Shown here: in pieces, positions 11,771 to 22,700 of the stretch
Position numbering within the stretch: the first letter of the stretch is position 1
Layout: the number at the start of each line of letters is the position of its first letter
NCBI GenBank assembly: GCA_010645155.1
Contig: CM021322.1
Location: 3,985,713 to 4,049,712 of the forward strand
From: Tigriopus japonicus
Taxonomy: Eukaryota; Arthropoda; Copepoda; Harpacticoida; Harpacticidae
Direction: 5' to 3'
Length of the DNA stretch: 64,000 bases
Notes under the pieces: generated by a model
The model's database searches: none
Seen by the model: only the letters and a program-made list of their open reading frames with translations
Told to the model about the DNA's origin: nothing
Made by a program: the position numbers and the translations under genes

Positions 11771-12950
11771 CCCACGGTGTTCCGAATGGGTTTTAAGGTT
11801 TGGATCGAAATACCCAAAGACATCTTGGCATTTTTTGGACCCACAATTCATTGGGGAACAACTATACTTTTACAACATTATGTTAGGTTAGGCTCAGGGA
11901 AAAGTTATATACCTAAAAACCTATTAATTATAACATATCTTATGATGCTTTTTAATCCACATTTGCAGATCATTTAGTTACCTCTTGAAACCAAATTGAA
12001 TAAAAATTCATTCATCAGCAGCTGAGTTATTTGGGTATTTGGGTTTAAATGGTCCATTTTTGACCCAAAAAAGCCAAGAAGCGCTACAATTATATCAAAA
12101 AAATAAATTCTCAAAGTTTTCATAAAGCTTTTCAAAGTCGCCAAAGAAAATGATTTTTTTGTGTGTTTTGAAGCTGATGTCAAAATGGCTCAAAATGATA
12201 TAAAATCTCACTTAAAAAGCACTTAATGTACATTTTGCGATAAAAAACCTTTTGCAATGTCAAAGACACTTAAAGTTGGGAAATACTTCGAAATTGTGGA
12301 AACTTTGATTAGTGTTTCAAGTTCAATATGAATCAATTTTGAAGATGGTCCTTCAAAAAATCGTAAATTCAAATGCGAATGTATTTTACATATGTACCCT
12401 GCTTTAACCGCAATAAACTTCTAGGTTCCTACGCTTTAAATCTGAGCCCACGATTTCACATGTACTCTAAATAGTTGTGGAAAATGTTTTCAAGAAATCT
12501 TGTTGCAAGTGCATTTTGAGTGATATTATATATTGTTTTTAGCTAATTTGACATAAACCTCAAAACACAAAAAGAAAATATAATTATTAATTTCCTTGGT
12601 AGCATTGAAAAGCTTTATGAAATCCTTGGGAATTTTTTTATATAATTAGCGTGTTTTGGCTTTTTTGGGTCAAAAATGGACCATTTAAACCCAAATAACT
12701 CAGCTGCTGATGAATGAATTTTTATTCAAATTTAATTTCAAGAAGTAAGTAAATGATTTATAAAAGTGCATTAAATAACATTTTAAAATATGTGATAATA
12801 GGTTTTTAGGTATATAACTTTTTCCCTGAACCTAAACTAATATAAGGCAATAAAAATAAAGTTGTTCACCTTTGAATTGTGGGTCCAAAAAATGCCAAGA
12901 TGTCTTTGGGTATTTCGATCCAAACCTAAAAAGCCATTCGAAACACCGTG
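11771..12950. mobile_element. Foldback element, about 1.2 kb, arms over 300 bp
   Basis: The sequence from 11771 to about 12070 reappears inverted at about 12655-12950. Shared blocks include CACGGTGTT(C/T)CGAATGG at the tips, TTTGGATCGAAATACCCAAAG, TTTTTAGGTATATAAC, and the inner TCAGCAGCTGAGTTATTTGG. TA dinucleotides directly flank both tips (11769-11770 and 12951-12952), which would fit a mariner/Tc1-type insertion, though two extra C residues on the left leave the tip uncertain. The centre (about 12180-12580) holds no transposase. Confidence 0.75.
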
Positions 12951-13113
12951 TACAGGTATTTCGATCTAAATTTGGAAAGCCCTCTAAAACTGTATGAGGA
13001 AATTTCAGAGTTTACTTCGGAACTAGTTTCATCATGAGAAGCATCGATCAATTAAACACAAATCAATGTTTTTGTATCTAGTTTGTTAGCAAGCTATGAT
13101 ATAAAACAACGGA

Positions 13114-16100
13114 TCACTTTTCAGTACCGTCTTCTTCGTTTGAATCATCTTCTTTACCACCCATGATGGCACCCCAAAGGTCGTCATTCTCATCTTCATC
13201 GGACTCATCCTCCTCATTCGATTTTGAGGTCAACTGCTGATGTTGTCGTTGCTCTTCATTGAGACCTTTCCCCAAAAGCTTATCATATTCTTCCATGGAA
13301 CCGATCACATTTGGCAGATCCTTGACTTTGGGAGTCCCATCTTCTCCCTTGACTTCATTGGGAGGCGGCAATTTAAACTCTTTCAGCTTGATCTGAGTGC
13401 GAACTCGGCTCATCATCTTGCTGTCCTTGACCACTTTTTGGACTTTCTTGTTTTGATACCACCGATCGGCCCAGGTGAGACTTTCCATTTCTTCTTGTTG
13501 TCGGTCAACATCGGCCTTGGAGGGCAAATCCTGATTACTAGAACTAGATTGAGGCTTACTGATTTCTGGTTCGGGATCAGCTTCTTGGGGTTGATTGGCC
13601 ATTTGTTCCTTCCAATATCCCACACCTGCGAGTTTCTTTTCTTCCAAGGTTCTCTCGACCACAGGGGCAAGTTGTGCCGTAGTTTCGAGCTCTTTTTCTT
13701 TCATCTTGCGTTCCATTTCTGCTTTTTCTTCATCTTTTTCCCTTTGTTCGTTTTCCTCTTTTTCTTGCCTTTCAGCCTCGGCTTTTTGCTTCAAAGCAAT
13801 TTGTTTCTGCTCTTCCTCGAGAAATGATTGATAAAAGCCGGCATCTTTTCCCTTAGAATCTTCAACCTCTACCTTTTTCGAGCCTAAATCAACACGCGTC
13901 TCGGTATTCTCAACCATTGGAGTTTCTTGGAACTCTTCTCCACTCTCATCCATGGGATCAACGAGTTCCGTAAATGGGTCAGATTTTTTTTTCTCCTCTG
14001 ATTCAATCGTCGTCTCCTCATCAAGCTGAGATCGCTCTTGACTCTTTTGAGGAGATCCTTCTGATTTTTCTTCCTCTTCTTCTTCACCAGTCGAGGATTC
14101 TTCGTCATGTTTGTTCGACTGATCCTCGATTTCAGTACGAGCTTGGAAGGCGTGCATCCGTCGGATCCGCTCTTCGCGTAGCTTCTCCATTTTTTCGATC
14201 CTTTTTGTTTCTTCCAATTGCTCCTTTTGTCTTAATTCGAGTTCTTCTTGATCTTCCTCATTCTCAATCGGTTCTCGGGCGTCAATTTTTCTTTCCGGTT
14301 GCTCAACGGGTTCTTCAGGATTAGATTGCTTTTCAGCCTCACGTTCTTCGTCACTGGAAACGATTTTCTCATTGTCACTATCGTCATTAATGAACACGTG
14401 TCCACCTTTTCTTTTGACTTGCGCCTTCTTGACCTTCTTTGGCTTGATTTGTGAGGTCGTTGGGGGCGAAATTGGCACTTTTTGAACACTGGTCAAGTCA
14501 TACTTGGTCCAATCGCCTCCAGATTCATCGTTCAACGAATCACCTTCGCACGGTTCCTCGATTTCAGGTTGGGCTTGAACGGGTTCGAAATGTTCGCCTT
14601 CTGAATCAACTTCGCCTTCTTCGATTTCCGTGGCGGGTTTCTTTTTCCGGCGAATTTCCCGGATCTCTTCCACCCTTGCCAATCGTCTGGCACGGATTTG
14701 AGCCAGACTCTGATCCGCTCTATCGTCAGTTTCGGAGACTGAAGACAAGGACAACGAATCCTCACGATCTGGTTGAGGTTGGGATGGCGAGGGCACATCG
14801 GAAGTTTCACCTTCTTCTTTGGCACCTTTCCTCCGATATCGCCGCTTTTGTTGGCCAGAAGCACTCTGATCCTCTTCTTCGAAACTACTATAGTCAAGAT
14901 CCAGCTCATCTTCAGCGGCTTCACGAGATATTTTCTTTCTTTTTATCTTGATTGAAGTGTCTGAGGATTCATGGGTTCGATCCAGTTTTTCGCTCATTTG
15001 TCTCAATTTTCTCTTGGTTTGTCGTTGGTTTTCCCTATGTCGATCTTGTTCTTCCTGGAGTCGACGAGCTTCTTCCTTCTTCTTCTTTTCCTCTTTCCAT
15101 AAGAGGAACTTCCTGTATTCTTCTTCTTTCTGAGCCTTTTTTCGGGCCTTTTCCTCCTCGGCTTCTTTGGCCTTTCGCTCTTTTTCGGCTAGTTCATCGC
15201 GTTGTCTTTGATGTTCTTCAAGTCTCTGTCGAATTTCCTGCTCTTTCCGTTGATTGACCTCCAATTCCTCTTTTTTCTTGGCCTCGGACACCATCAGCAC
15301 TTCTCTGGCCTTGATCAATCGCTTCTCTTCTTTGACCAGACTCTCAATTTCAACCTTGGGGGCTTCCGATGCTGGGGCCGTTTTTTCGGGAACAACGGGA
15401 TTGGCCGTCTCTTCGCCTTGGTTAGCTTTTTTCAGAAGAGCCTTGATCATTTTAGCTCTCATTTCCAGTTCAAGCAATTCCAATTGGGACTGACCTATAA
15501 AATTGGATTATGTCAATATTACATCCCGCTCAATTGATGACTCATTGGCTAACTCACCTCCCGTTTTGTTTTTCGTTGGCGACTCCGTTTTCTTCTCCAC
15601 CTTACCCATGGGAATGTTCACGATCTATCGTAGAAGAAATCCACCGTTTATCCCTGGCTAAATTAATCTTGGCAATCAATTACCTGAGGACGGTTTAATT
15701 GGGCTGCCTGAGATTTTGTCTTGCGTTGGATAAATCCATTTTGATCTAAGGAATCATCGCTATCAGCCTCACTGGCCATTTTCTTGGCCGCGTCGGTCAA
15801 ATGGGGACTGCTTTTGGTCGTTTCCCGCACCGGATGCACATTTTCTTTCGATGAACCACCCACGAGATCTTGTTGCTCTTGCTCAAAATCGTCATCGGCG
15901 TCATCTTCGGTATCGGATGATTCCTCCATTTCTTGACCTGTCAATGTTTATCGCAACCATTATTGGCCCATCTTTTCGGTTATCGCGTGCTGATTCGCCA
16001 ATCTCTCACCGGCCAAAACGTATTTAATGCGTTTTTTGGACATGCCTTCGAGTTGTTCGAGGAGCAATCTCTTGAGCTTGTCCGGATCGACATTTCTGAG

Positions 16101-16451
16101 GGTGGAGGTGAGCATGGCTTTGAATTTGGCGCCTTTGACCACGGACAACACCTCATTGAGCATGGCTTCGCGATCATTGATGAAGTAACCGATGGGATGG
16201 AGCTCCCGTGACAAATCCAACTCGTCGCCCGAATCCGAACCTAAAGCCCGTAAAATCCATACCCGAGAAACCGTATGATGAGTGAGTCATTCCAATGATG
16301 ATGATGATGATGATGATGATCGTCATAAAGAAATGAATAGTCGAGACCTTCTGTACGTACCTGGCTCGGATGGAGACGGTCGATGATGACTCGGAGGCTG
16401 GGCGAGGAGGCTGCGGGACCTCGAGCGCTTCCGGTTAGCGTGCAAGGTCAT
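13114..16451 (-). CDS. CAAP1: CAAP1-like protein with a long charged C-terminal extension
   Basis: Five exons on the minus strand: 16451-16361, 16240-16010, 15937-15684, 15624-15558, 15494-13114; 1007 residues in all, phases consistent. Exon 2 encodes the CAAP1 domain: a P-I-G-Y-F-I-N-D-R-E-A-M-L start, then leucine-rich helices ending in M-S-K-K-R-I-K-Y-V-L. Exon 5 starts with Q-L-E-L-L-E-L-E-M-R-A, which matches the conserved helix at the very C-terminus of vertebrate CAAP1 (about 360 residues, reported to restrain caspase activation). Here about 770 more residues follow. They are mostly Glu/Lys/Arg coiled-coil and disordered sequence, with a less repetitive segment near the end (W-A-D-R-W-Y-Q-N-K-K, then N-V-I-G-S-M-E-E-Y-D-K-L-L). 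The join is inside one exon, so it is not a prediction error between exons. Function of the extension is unknown. Confidence 0.85.
16295..16320. repeat. ATG/GAT trinucleotide microsatellite
   Basis: About nine perfect trinucleotide copies inside intron 1 of the CAAP1-like gene. Confidence 0.95.
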
Positions 16452-16667
16452 TTTTGATTGTATGGCTTCAATCTTTTGTTCACGCACAACCCGAGCTTAC
16501 GGACGAAAACCTGGAAATCACGGTTTGTGATTGGGCGAGTATGGTCGTATATTGGGCGAGTGTTGAGAAATGGACCCAGTTTGTTTTGGATTGATCGGCT
16601 GTGATTATCATTGATTTTTTTCACGCAACCTGACTAATAGGGATAAGTAAAGAAGGTCGATTATGAG

Positions 16668-17537
16668 TGGGGCTGCACAAATAATGCAAAAAAACACCAA
16701 AACAACATCAAAAAATGCCAAAAAATGCCAAACAATGCAAAGGAAAATGCAAACAGAGCGCGCAGTTGAAGAACATTTGGACTAAATTGATGAGTTTTTT
16801 GATCAAATCAAATTAAGGGCTATAGAGTCCTTTAAGCGCAACCAGTGAAATGGAAAACACGTACAACCTTTGAGCTTTAATACGCAATTTTTTTATTCTT
16901 TTGTGTCCAATATACCTTGAGAAGTTCGAAAATCTGTCAAACGTTTGTGTCAGGGTGCAATATTTGGAGCTGTATTACTAAGATGACCTCCCAGTCTTAT
17001 GTACTGCGACCTCCCACTCAGCTGCTCATTAAAGGACCCATATTGGAGACAATAGAAACATTTATAGCTCTTGGTTTTTTTCATTAAAGATTTATCAAGC
17101 TCAAAACCGGTTGTTGTAAATCAAACTGCTATTAGCGTAGTAAAACTTTGAAGGATCTTTTTCAGATTTGTTTTCATAATCATTCTTCTTCTGAAAAACT
17201 ATTGGCAATTCTTAATTAAAAAATTGGAAATACAAAATTATAATGACAATATAAGGTCATTTAAGCTTTCCGAAGAGCAAAAGAAAGGAAAATTGTTAGA
17301 ATTGGTGAAAAAGGTCAAAGGCGAGATATTATCAATGTTCTTTAACAATTTGGGAAAAAACACCATATTTTGACAAGGCAAAAAATGCAAAAAAAGACAG
17401 AAATCCAAACAAATGTACCAAATTTCGAAAAAAACGCCAAAAAATCCAAACATGCACATCAACCAAAATAATAAAAAAACGCTAAAAACATCGGAAAGAG
17501 TGAAATAAAATGCATTTTTATGAAATGTGCAGCCTTC
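16668..17537. mobile_element. Possible old hAT-like element (870 bp)
   Basis: GGGGCTGCACAAATAATGC near the left edge pairs with an inverted copy at the right edge, GGCTGCACATTTCAT on the other strand. Flanking 8-mers ATTATGAG and GTCATGAG agree at six of eight positions. The interior is A-rich with repeated GCCAAAAAA-type motifs and has no transposase. Likely an old non-autonomous insertion, but the evidence is moderate. Confidence 0.4.
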
Positions 17538-17607
17538 GTCATGAGTCTCAGATAAAGTTCCTAAATGAAACTTGCACGCACCTATTGGCCATTTTAATCA
17601 AAATTGG

Positions 17608-17905
17608 CAACTTTTTCATTTTTTCGCAACAAACAGCAACTATTTCATTTTTTCGCAACAAACAGCAACTATTTCATTTTTTCGCAACAAACAGCAACTA
17701 TTTCATTTTTTCTCAACAAACAGCAACTATTTCATTTTTTCGCAACAAACAGCAACTATTTCATTTTTTCGCAACGAACAGCAACTATTTCATTTTTTCG
17801 CAACAAACAGCAACTATTTCATTTTTTCGCAACAAACAGCAACTATTTCATTTTTTCGCAACAAACAGCAACTATTTCATTTTTTCGCAACAAAGAACAA
17901 TTTTT
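17608..17905. repeat. Minisatellite, 29-bp unit, about ten copies
   Basis: The unit consists of CATTTTTTCGCAACAAACAG plus CAACTATTT, with only scattered substitutions between copies. Since 29 is not a multiple of 3, all three plus-strand frames read the same peptide in rotation. The overlapping ORFs of 120-150 codons here are therefore artefacts. Confidence 0.95.
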
Positions 17906-17969
17906 GGCTTTTTTTTGCCTCTACCAGAGAAATTCTGCCGGATTTTGCTCGAAATTGATAGTTAACGTT

Positions 17970-19395
17970 TAAACCTTTTGAAAAGATGAGTGCACTTTGC
18001 TAAAATTTTAGATCAATTTGGTCAAAACGAAAGTGCATTTTTCAGGAAGCGAAATGTTAAAGAAAAGAAAAAATTGAAGACTACATACTTATGCCCAGAA
18101 TTGGGCTAAATTTTGGCCAAATTTGATATTTTTATTTACAAAAACGACATTTTTTGGCCAGAAAATGGCAACATCTTAGCAATTTTAGTCGAATTTAAGG
18201 CAGGATTGGACAAATCTTTAAATACCATTCCTGACCAACCCACTATTCAAGGGTTGTACAGATCTGACAACAGTAACTCATTGGTAGATCAAATTTCGTA
18301 TAAACGTTAACTATTTAAACTATATTAATCATTTAATCATTAGCTCTCTTTACAGGGAATCTCATTCCTTGTAGCAGTAATAACCACCCCCCCTTTCAGA
18401 CACACTATGTTAGGCTTTCCCCAAAGCTCCTGGGCCCAACCAAACCACCCTTGGGCCCACAGGTTGCCGACCCTGAGGTAGAGGGATAACAGGGTGCATG
18501 TTATCGCCTATAAGAATTATTTTAGAGTACACCAATATCAACTCAGATTAACGGGCCTCAAGTACATTCTCGCGACAGCTGCCGTGTTTGAAACGCAGCA
18601 ACTGGTGCGAGCATATACTCCATGAACGTTATTTAGACTTGATTGCCAATTCGGACAAAATTAGGACCCAACTTAATTTTTTGAAAAAAAAATCAAGGAA
18701 AACCAATTCAGGCAGAATTAGGACACTATTCATTGTTCGGACAACAAAAAAATGCCCGAATTGGCTTCACCACTTGGACAGAATTGAGCGGAATTTTTTG
18801 GACAGACGAAAAAAGGAAAAGTTTGGTTTTTGTTCAAGTAATTGGACACCTTGTCACCTTGTTTCAAACTGACCATCTGTATCATATTAGTCACCAGATG
18901 GAGTTACGTGTCTAAGCTTGCCAAAAATTGTTTCAGTTGTCATGGGCTTATATTTTTCGAAAAATGTTCTATTTAATACCAGTGGCATGGATTATGAATG
19001 TTTAGGAGTATTGGAAATTAATTGAAAAACACAAGGAGGAATTGGAACTCTTTAATTCAACAAATCATTGGTTTTTAGGTTTGGTGGCCCCAGGAACAGA
19101 TCTCCTTCTAGTCTCATCTAGCCATCTTATTACCCAAAGTCAGGGATTCCGGACTTAAATGTGCAGACGAACCCCCTACATTTCAGTGGCGGATTTCCAG
19201 ATTTTGTGATATTTGTTGGCGAAATATTCTGAGTTTGTTTGAAAGTTGGAAAGTTGAAATTTGTGACTACATAAATGGTTACTTAGACGCTCGGCATTTC
19301 CCCAACGAAAATAGAACCGGTGAACGAGCTCTTGTGTGATTTTTTTTGGAATTCATATATATCTAATTGGTTTGTTTACTGCACTCCATGTAAAG
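17970..19395. other. Intergenic; SINE- and hAT-tail-like scraps
   Basis: 18345-18400 resembles the 3' part of the SINE at 26.3 kb (TTACAGG, CATTCCTTGTAGC). 18450-18476 ends in GGTTGCCGACCCTG, the inverted form of a common hAT terminus, without a partner end. The segment 18630-18850 has loosely repeated AATTCGGACA-type motifs. No gene recognised. Confidence 0.4.
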
Positions 19396-19398
19396 CTC

Positions 19399-19404
19399 TT
19401 TATT
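19399..19404 (-). terminator. Poly-A signal, neuropeptide receptor gene
   Basis: AATAAA on the minus strand, about 340 bases beyond the receptor stop codon, with no better candidate nearer. Confidence 0.45.
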
Positions 19405-19744
19405 GGCAAATCTGCAGGAAAAGGTGTCATTAAAACACGTACATATAAAGTACATTAAAAAACTTTCAGAACAAGAATCAAGTAAGACTGATTGTTAAAA
19501 GACTTTGACTGACATTAAAAGAAAAAATTAACAAGAAGGGAGAACTTGTATGTAGTCTTGATCTCGCAAGCTAGAGGTAGTGTTTTCCATGCTTGTTTCG
19601 GATCTCATTTCCGATGAATTTCTGTCTCCAGATCGCTTCCAATGCACAACCAACTGGGCCTCTGAAGATCGCGTCAAAAATGGACCCAACCGTTGATGAC
19701 GCGTGGAACCATTGTCACTACAATGATGAACAGAAGCTCTTAAA

Positions 19745-22700
19745 TCAATCCAAATTAACCCCTGATATGGTTGTTTTATGGTACCTGGCAGTAGCCACAG
19801 GCAGATAAGAACGCTCATTGAGTTTAGCCAGGTGCGTCTGAAGAACAATCTCCTTGAGTGGAAATTGGCAGATTGGCCGCTGATGCCGACCATTTTTAGA
19901 CCTCAGAGTCAATTTGGAACAAGGAGACACCTGCAACGTATTGGGAAATGACTGAAGAGGCCCTCCTCCCGTGCCATGCAAGGGTTGTTGAACTGGTTGC
20001 ATGGAATTAGCTGATATGGGTCCACTCCCCCCACCAGTTACACATCGCATCATATCCTTGAAAGCTCGGCGGAACCGCTTAGACATCACACTGTACAGCA
20101 AAGGGTTGACGCAACTACTCAAGTAGTAGCCCACACCTGTCAAGCAAAGAACATTTGCAGGACATGTTAAAGAATAGAACTGTACTCGCGTTTGTAGTGA
20201 AGTGAAAAGTCCAACTTACCAGAGGCCAAATAGAGCACGTGGTGTGCAATGCCATTGGTTTGGGTCCAAGTACCTTGGAGTGTCACCGTGACAAACATAA
20301 GTCTTTGAGCATGGAAGGGACTCCAACAGAGAAAGAACACCAGAACCACGACAACTGGAACAGATGAATAATGGATTGTTTCGTTATCTATCCTGTCCTT
20401 TGCATCGCACAAACTATAGGTCGATTGTTTAGGTAGTTTAGAGGTATTGTAGAAGCAAATCTAGAAGCATAGAAGAAGCATAAAAGAAGCATATGTGATA
20501 GAAGAAGAAATGACCATGCACGATCAAGTTTCGCTACCCAAGTTGCGTTTTTTTCAATCGCAGCTTATGTAACGAAACTTGATCGAGCATGGTTATTTCT
20601 ACTCCTTCTCATATGCTCCTTGTATGTTCTAGAAATGATTCTACTCTGCTTACAAGCTATCTCAACAACCGACAATTTGTGTTGTTGGTACATGTATACA
20701 GGGTTGTCACGAAATAAAGTCCCATTCGAAATCAAGAATCATTCATGACGCGCTATGTTTTTGATTAAATTGTACTAATACCATTTGAAGAAAACAGTTT
20801 TAGGTATACTCGGGGAAAGTATTTTTGAAATTGATTGACTCGATATTGTTTTCAAGAACGACTCCCCACCCAAGGTACGCACGCTCTGTTTCCAAAATAC
20901 GTCTTTACTTTGAACATCCATTAAAAGGACTAAGATTGCTGCAATGCATTAGACGAAAAAAACAAAGTGTTATGTATACACCTGTATTTTTTACCCCAAT
21001 TATTTGCAGTTAATTTTGAAGTTATATACACCCAAAGTTAACTTTATCGTCTTCTTTTATCATCCAATATGATTTTTGGGGCTCTAATTTTAAACAACCT
21101 TGTATAGTGCATAAGAAGCAATCAAGACAGGGGGCTTCTGAAGTGTTTTCTTTTCCGCATTGAACATGTTCACACAACCCCACACAAATCCTCTGATAAG
21201 ATTCCTTTGTTTCAGATCTCCATAGCAAGTACATCTTTAAATAGAGATAGATTATGACAGAGAACAACAAAAGGTCAAGATGTCGAGGACTTCTGAGCCT
21301 CTTTGTGAGTGGGTGATTTTTGCATTGGCCTTGACTTCTGGTTTCCAACTGATCAAAAGTGATCAAGCTCCAAATATTGTTTTCATTGTCGCGGATGATT
21401 TGGGTACGTTGATATACAATAATGTTCTTGCTTTTATTGTTCAAACAGTCATTCAAATATTTGAATTTCTGGGTTCTTTAACAATGCCCCTATCTGCTTT
21501 TTGATTGTCTAATTTCAAAACGCAAAGAAGCAAATCCTCTGAAATCAATTTTCTCGTTATCATCCAGAGGTATTTAGGCTTTAATGATTAAAAGAAATAA
21601 TAACAAAGGTCCTACATCACTCATTGATTTATTTTTTCTTTTAGGCTTCAATGACATTTCGTGGAACAATCCCAAGATCCTGTCTCCCAACTTGGATAGT
21701 CTGGCCAAAAATGGAACCATCCTCAATCACAACTACGTTTTGCCCATTTGCTCGCCCACCCGGTCTGCTTTAATGACCGGTTATTATCCTGTTCACACAG
21801 GGAGACAGGTAATAAAGATGGAATAAGTTCAAAGGACTCATTAGTCAGAAGAACTATCTCAAATCCATAACTGAAGTATCATGGCCAAATGCAACTTACA
21901 ATCAGCTCATCAATGTTGTAGATTGAGATTTACTGGGAAGATCCCAAACCAATAGTTATGCATATTCAGCTAAAATTGAAGTACAGGTTATTTGCCTTTA
22001 CACCTCCTCATGCCTTTTTTAGAGAGAAACCACTAAGAAATAATTTCAATCCCATCTGAAACTGAAATTTAAAATATTTCTTGTCATCTCGTATCTGATC
22101 GAGGATTTCCATGTGATTAATTGTGTTGTGCTTGAAAGCATGCGCATGTGTGTCATTTTAAAGAGGAGCCAATATCTGTTTGCAGCCAACTTCTTATTTT
22201 GGGACAAGAGTCAATTTACTAGTAGAAAAGTAACACATCTTGCAAACACCTGACATTTGAAACTCTTGAGTTCCCTTTTGTTCCAAACAAGCTTTGAAAG
22301 GAGCTTTTCGACTATAAGAGTTCAAGGTTTTCTTGCACAAGAGGAATGTTTGCAAAACTTTAAGTTTCAGTTTAATCACAACTGAGTCGAACGACGCATA
22401 TACATGTCAATAGTCGATTTGCAATAAACCGTGAATGTGCAACACTGATTTGTAAATAAGGTATCATAAAGGACAACAGCAGAAATGTTCTCCATTTTTA
22501 GAACCTATATGGCTCCAAGAGCCACTGAATTTCACTGGACCGGGAGGCTAACGAAAAGAATCATGATATCCAGTAAGAATTTATTAACAAAGTTCTGCTG
22601 CAAATGGGATCGTGTCTATGTTGACTGAAATACGTAAATCAATTTTCAACTCAATCGAACGTCGGAGTCAAAAGTTATGCTCAGTAAAAGTTCAGTGCAA

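Noticed and set aside
13240..15537. Several plus-strand ORFs of up to 195 codons
   Set aside because: Antisense shadows of the charged, repeat-like CAAP1 extension; products are F/L/S-rich low complexity.
15960..16010. Read-through of CAAP1 exon 2 to a stop at about 15962
   Set aside because: A strong donor (GTGAGA) at 16009 joins in phase to exon 3; the read-through would end the protein before its conserved C-terminal helix.
17608..17905. Regular 29-bp repeats resembling a CRISPR array
   Set aside because: There are no unique spacers between repeats and the DNA is eukaryotic.
17510..17972. Three overlapping ORFs of 120-150 codons
   Set aside because: They are rotations of one 29-bp minisatellite read in each frame; the peptide is a repeat artefact.
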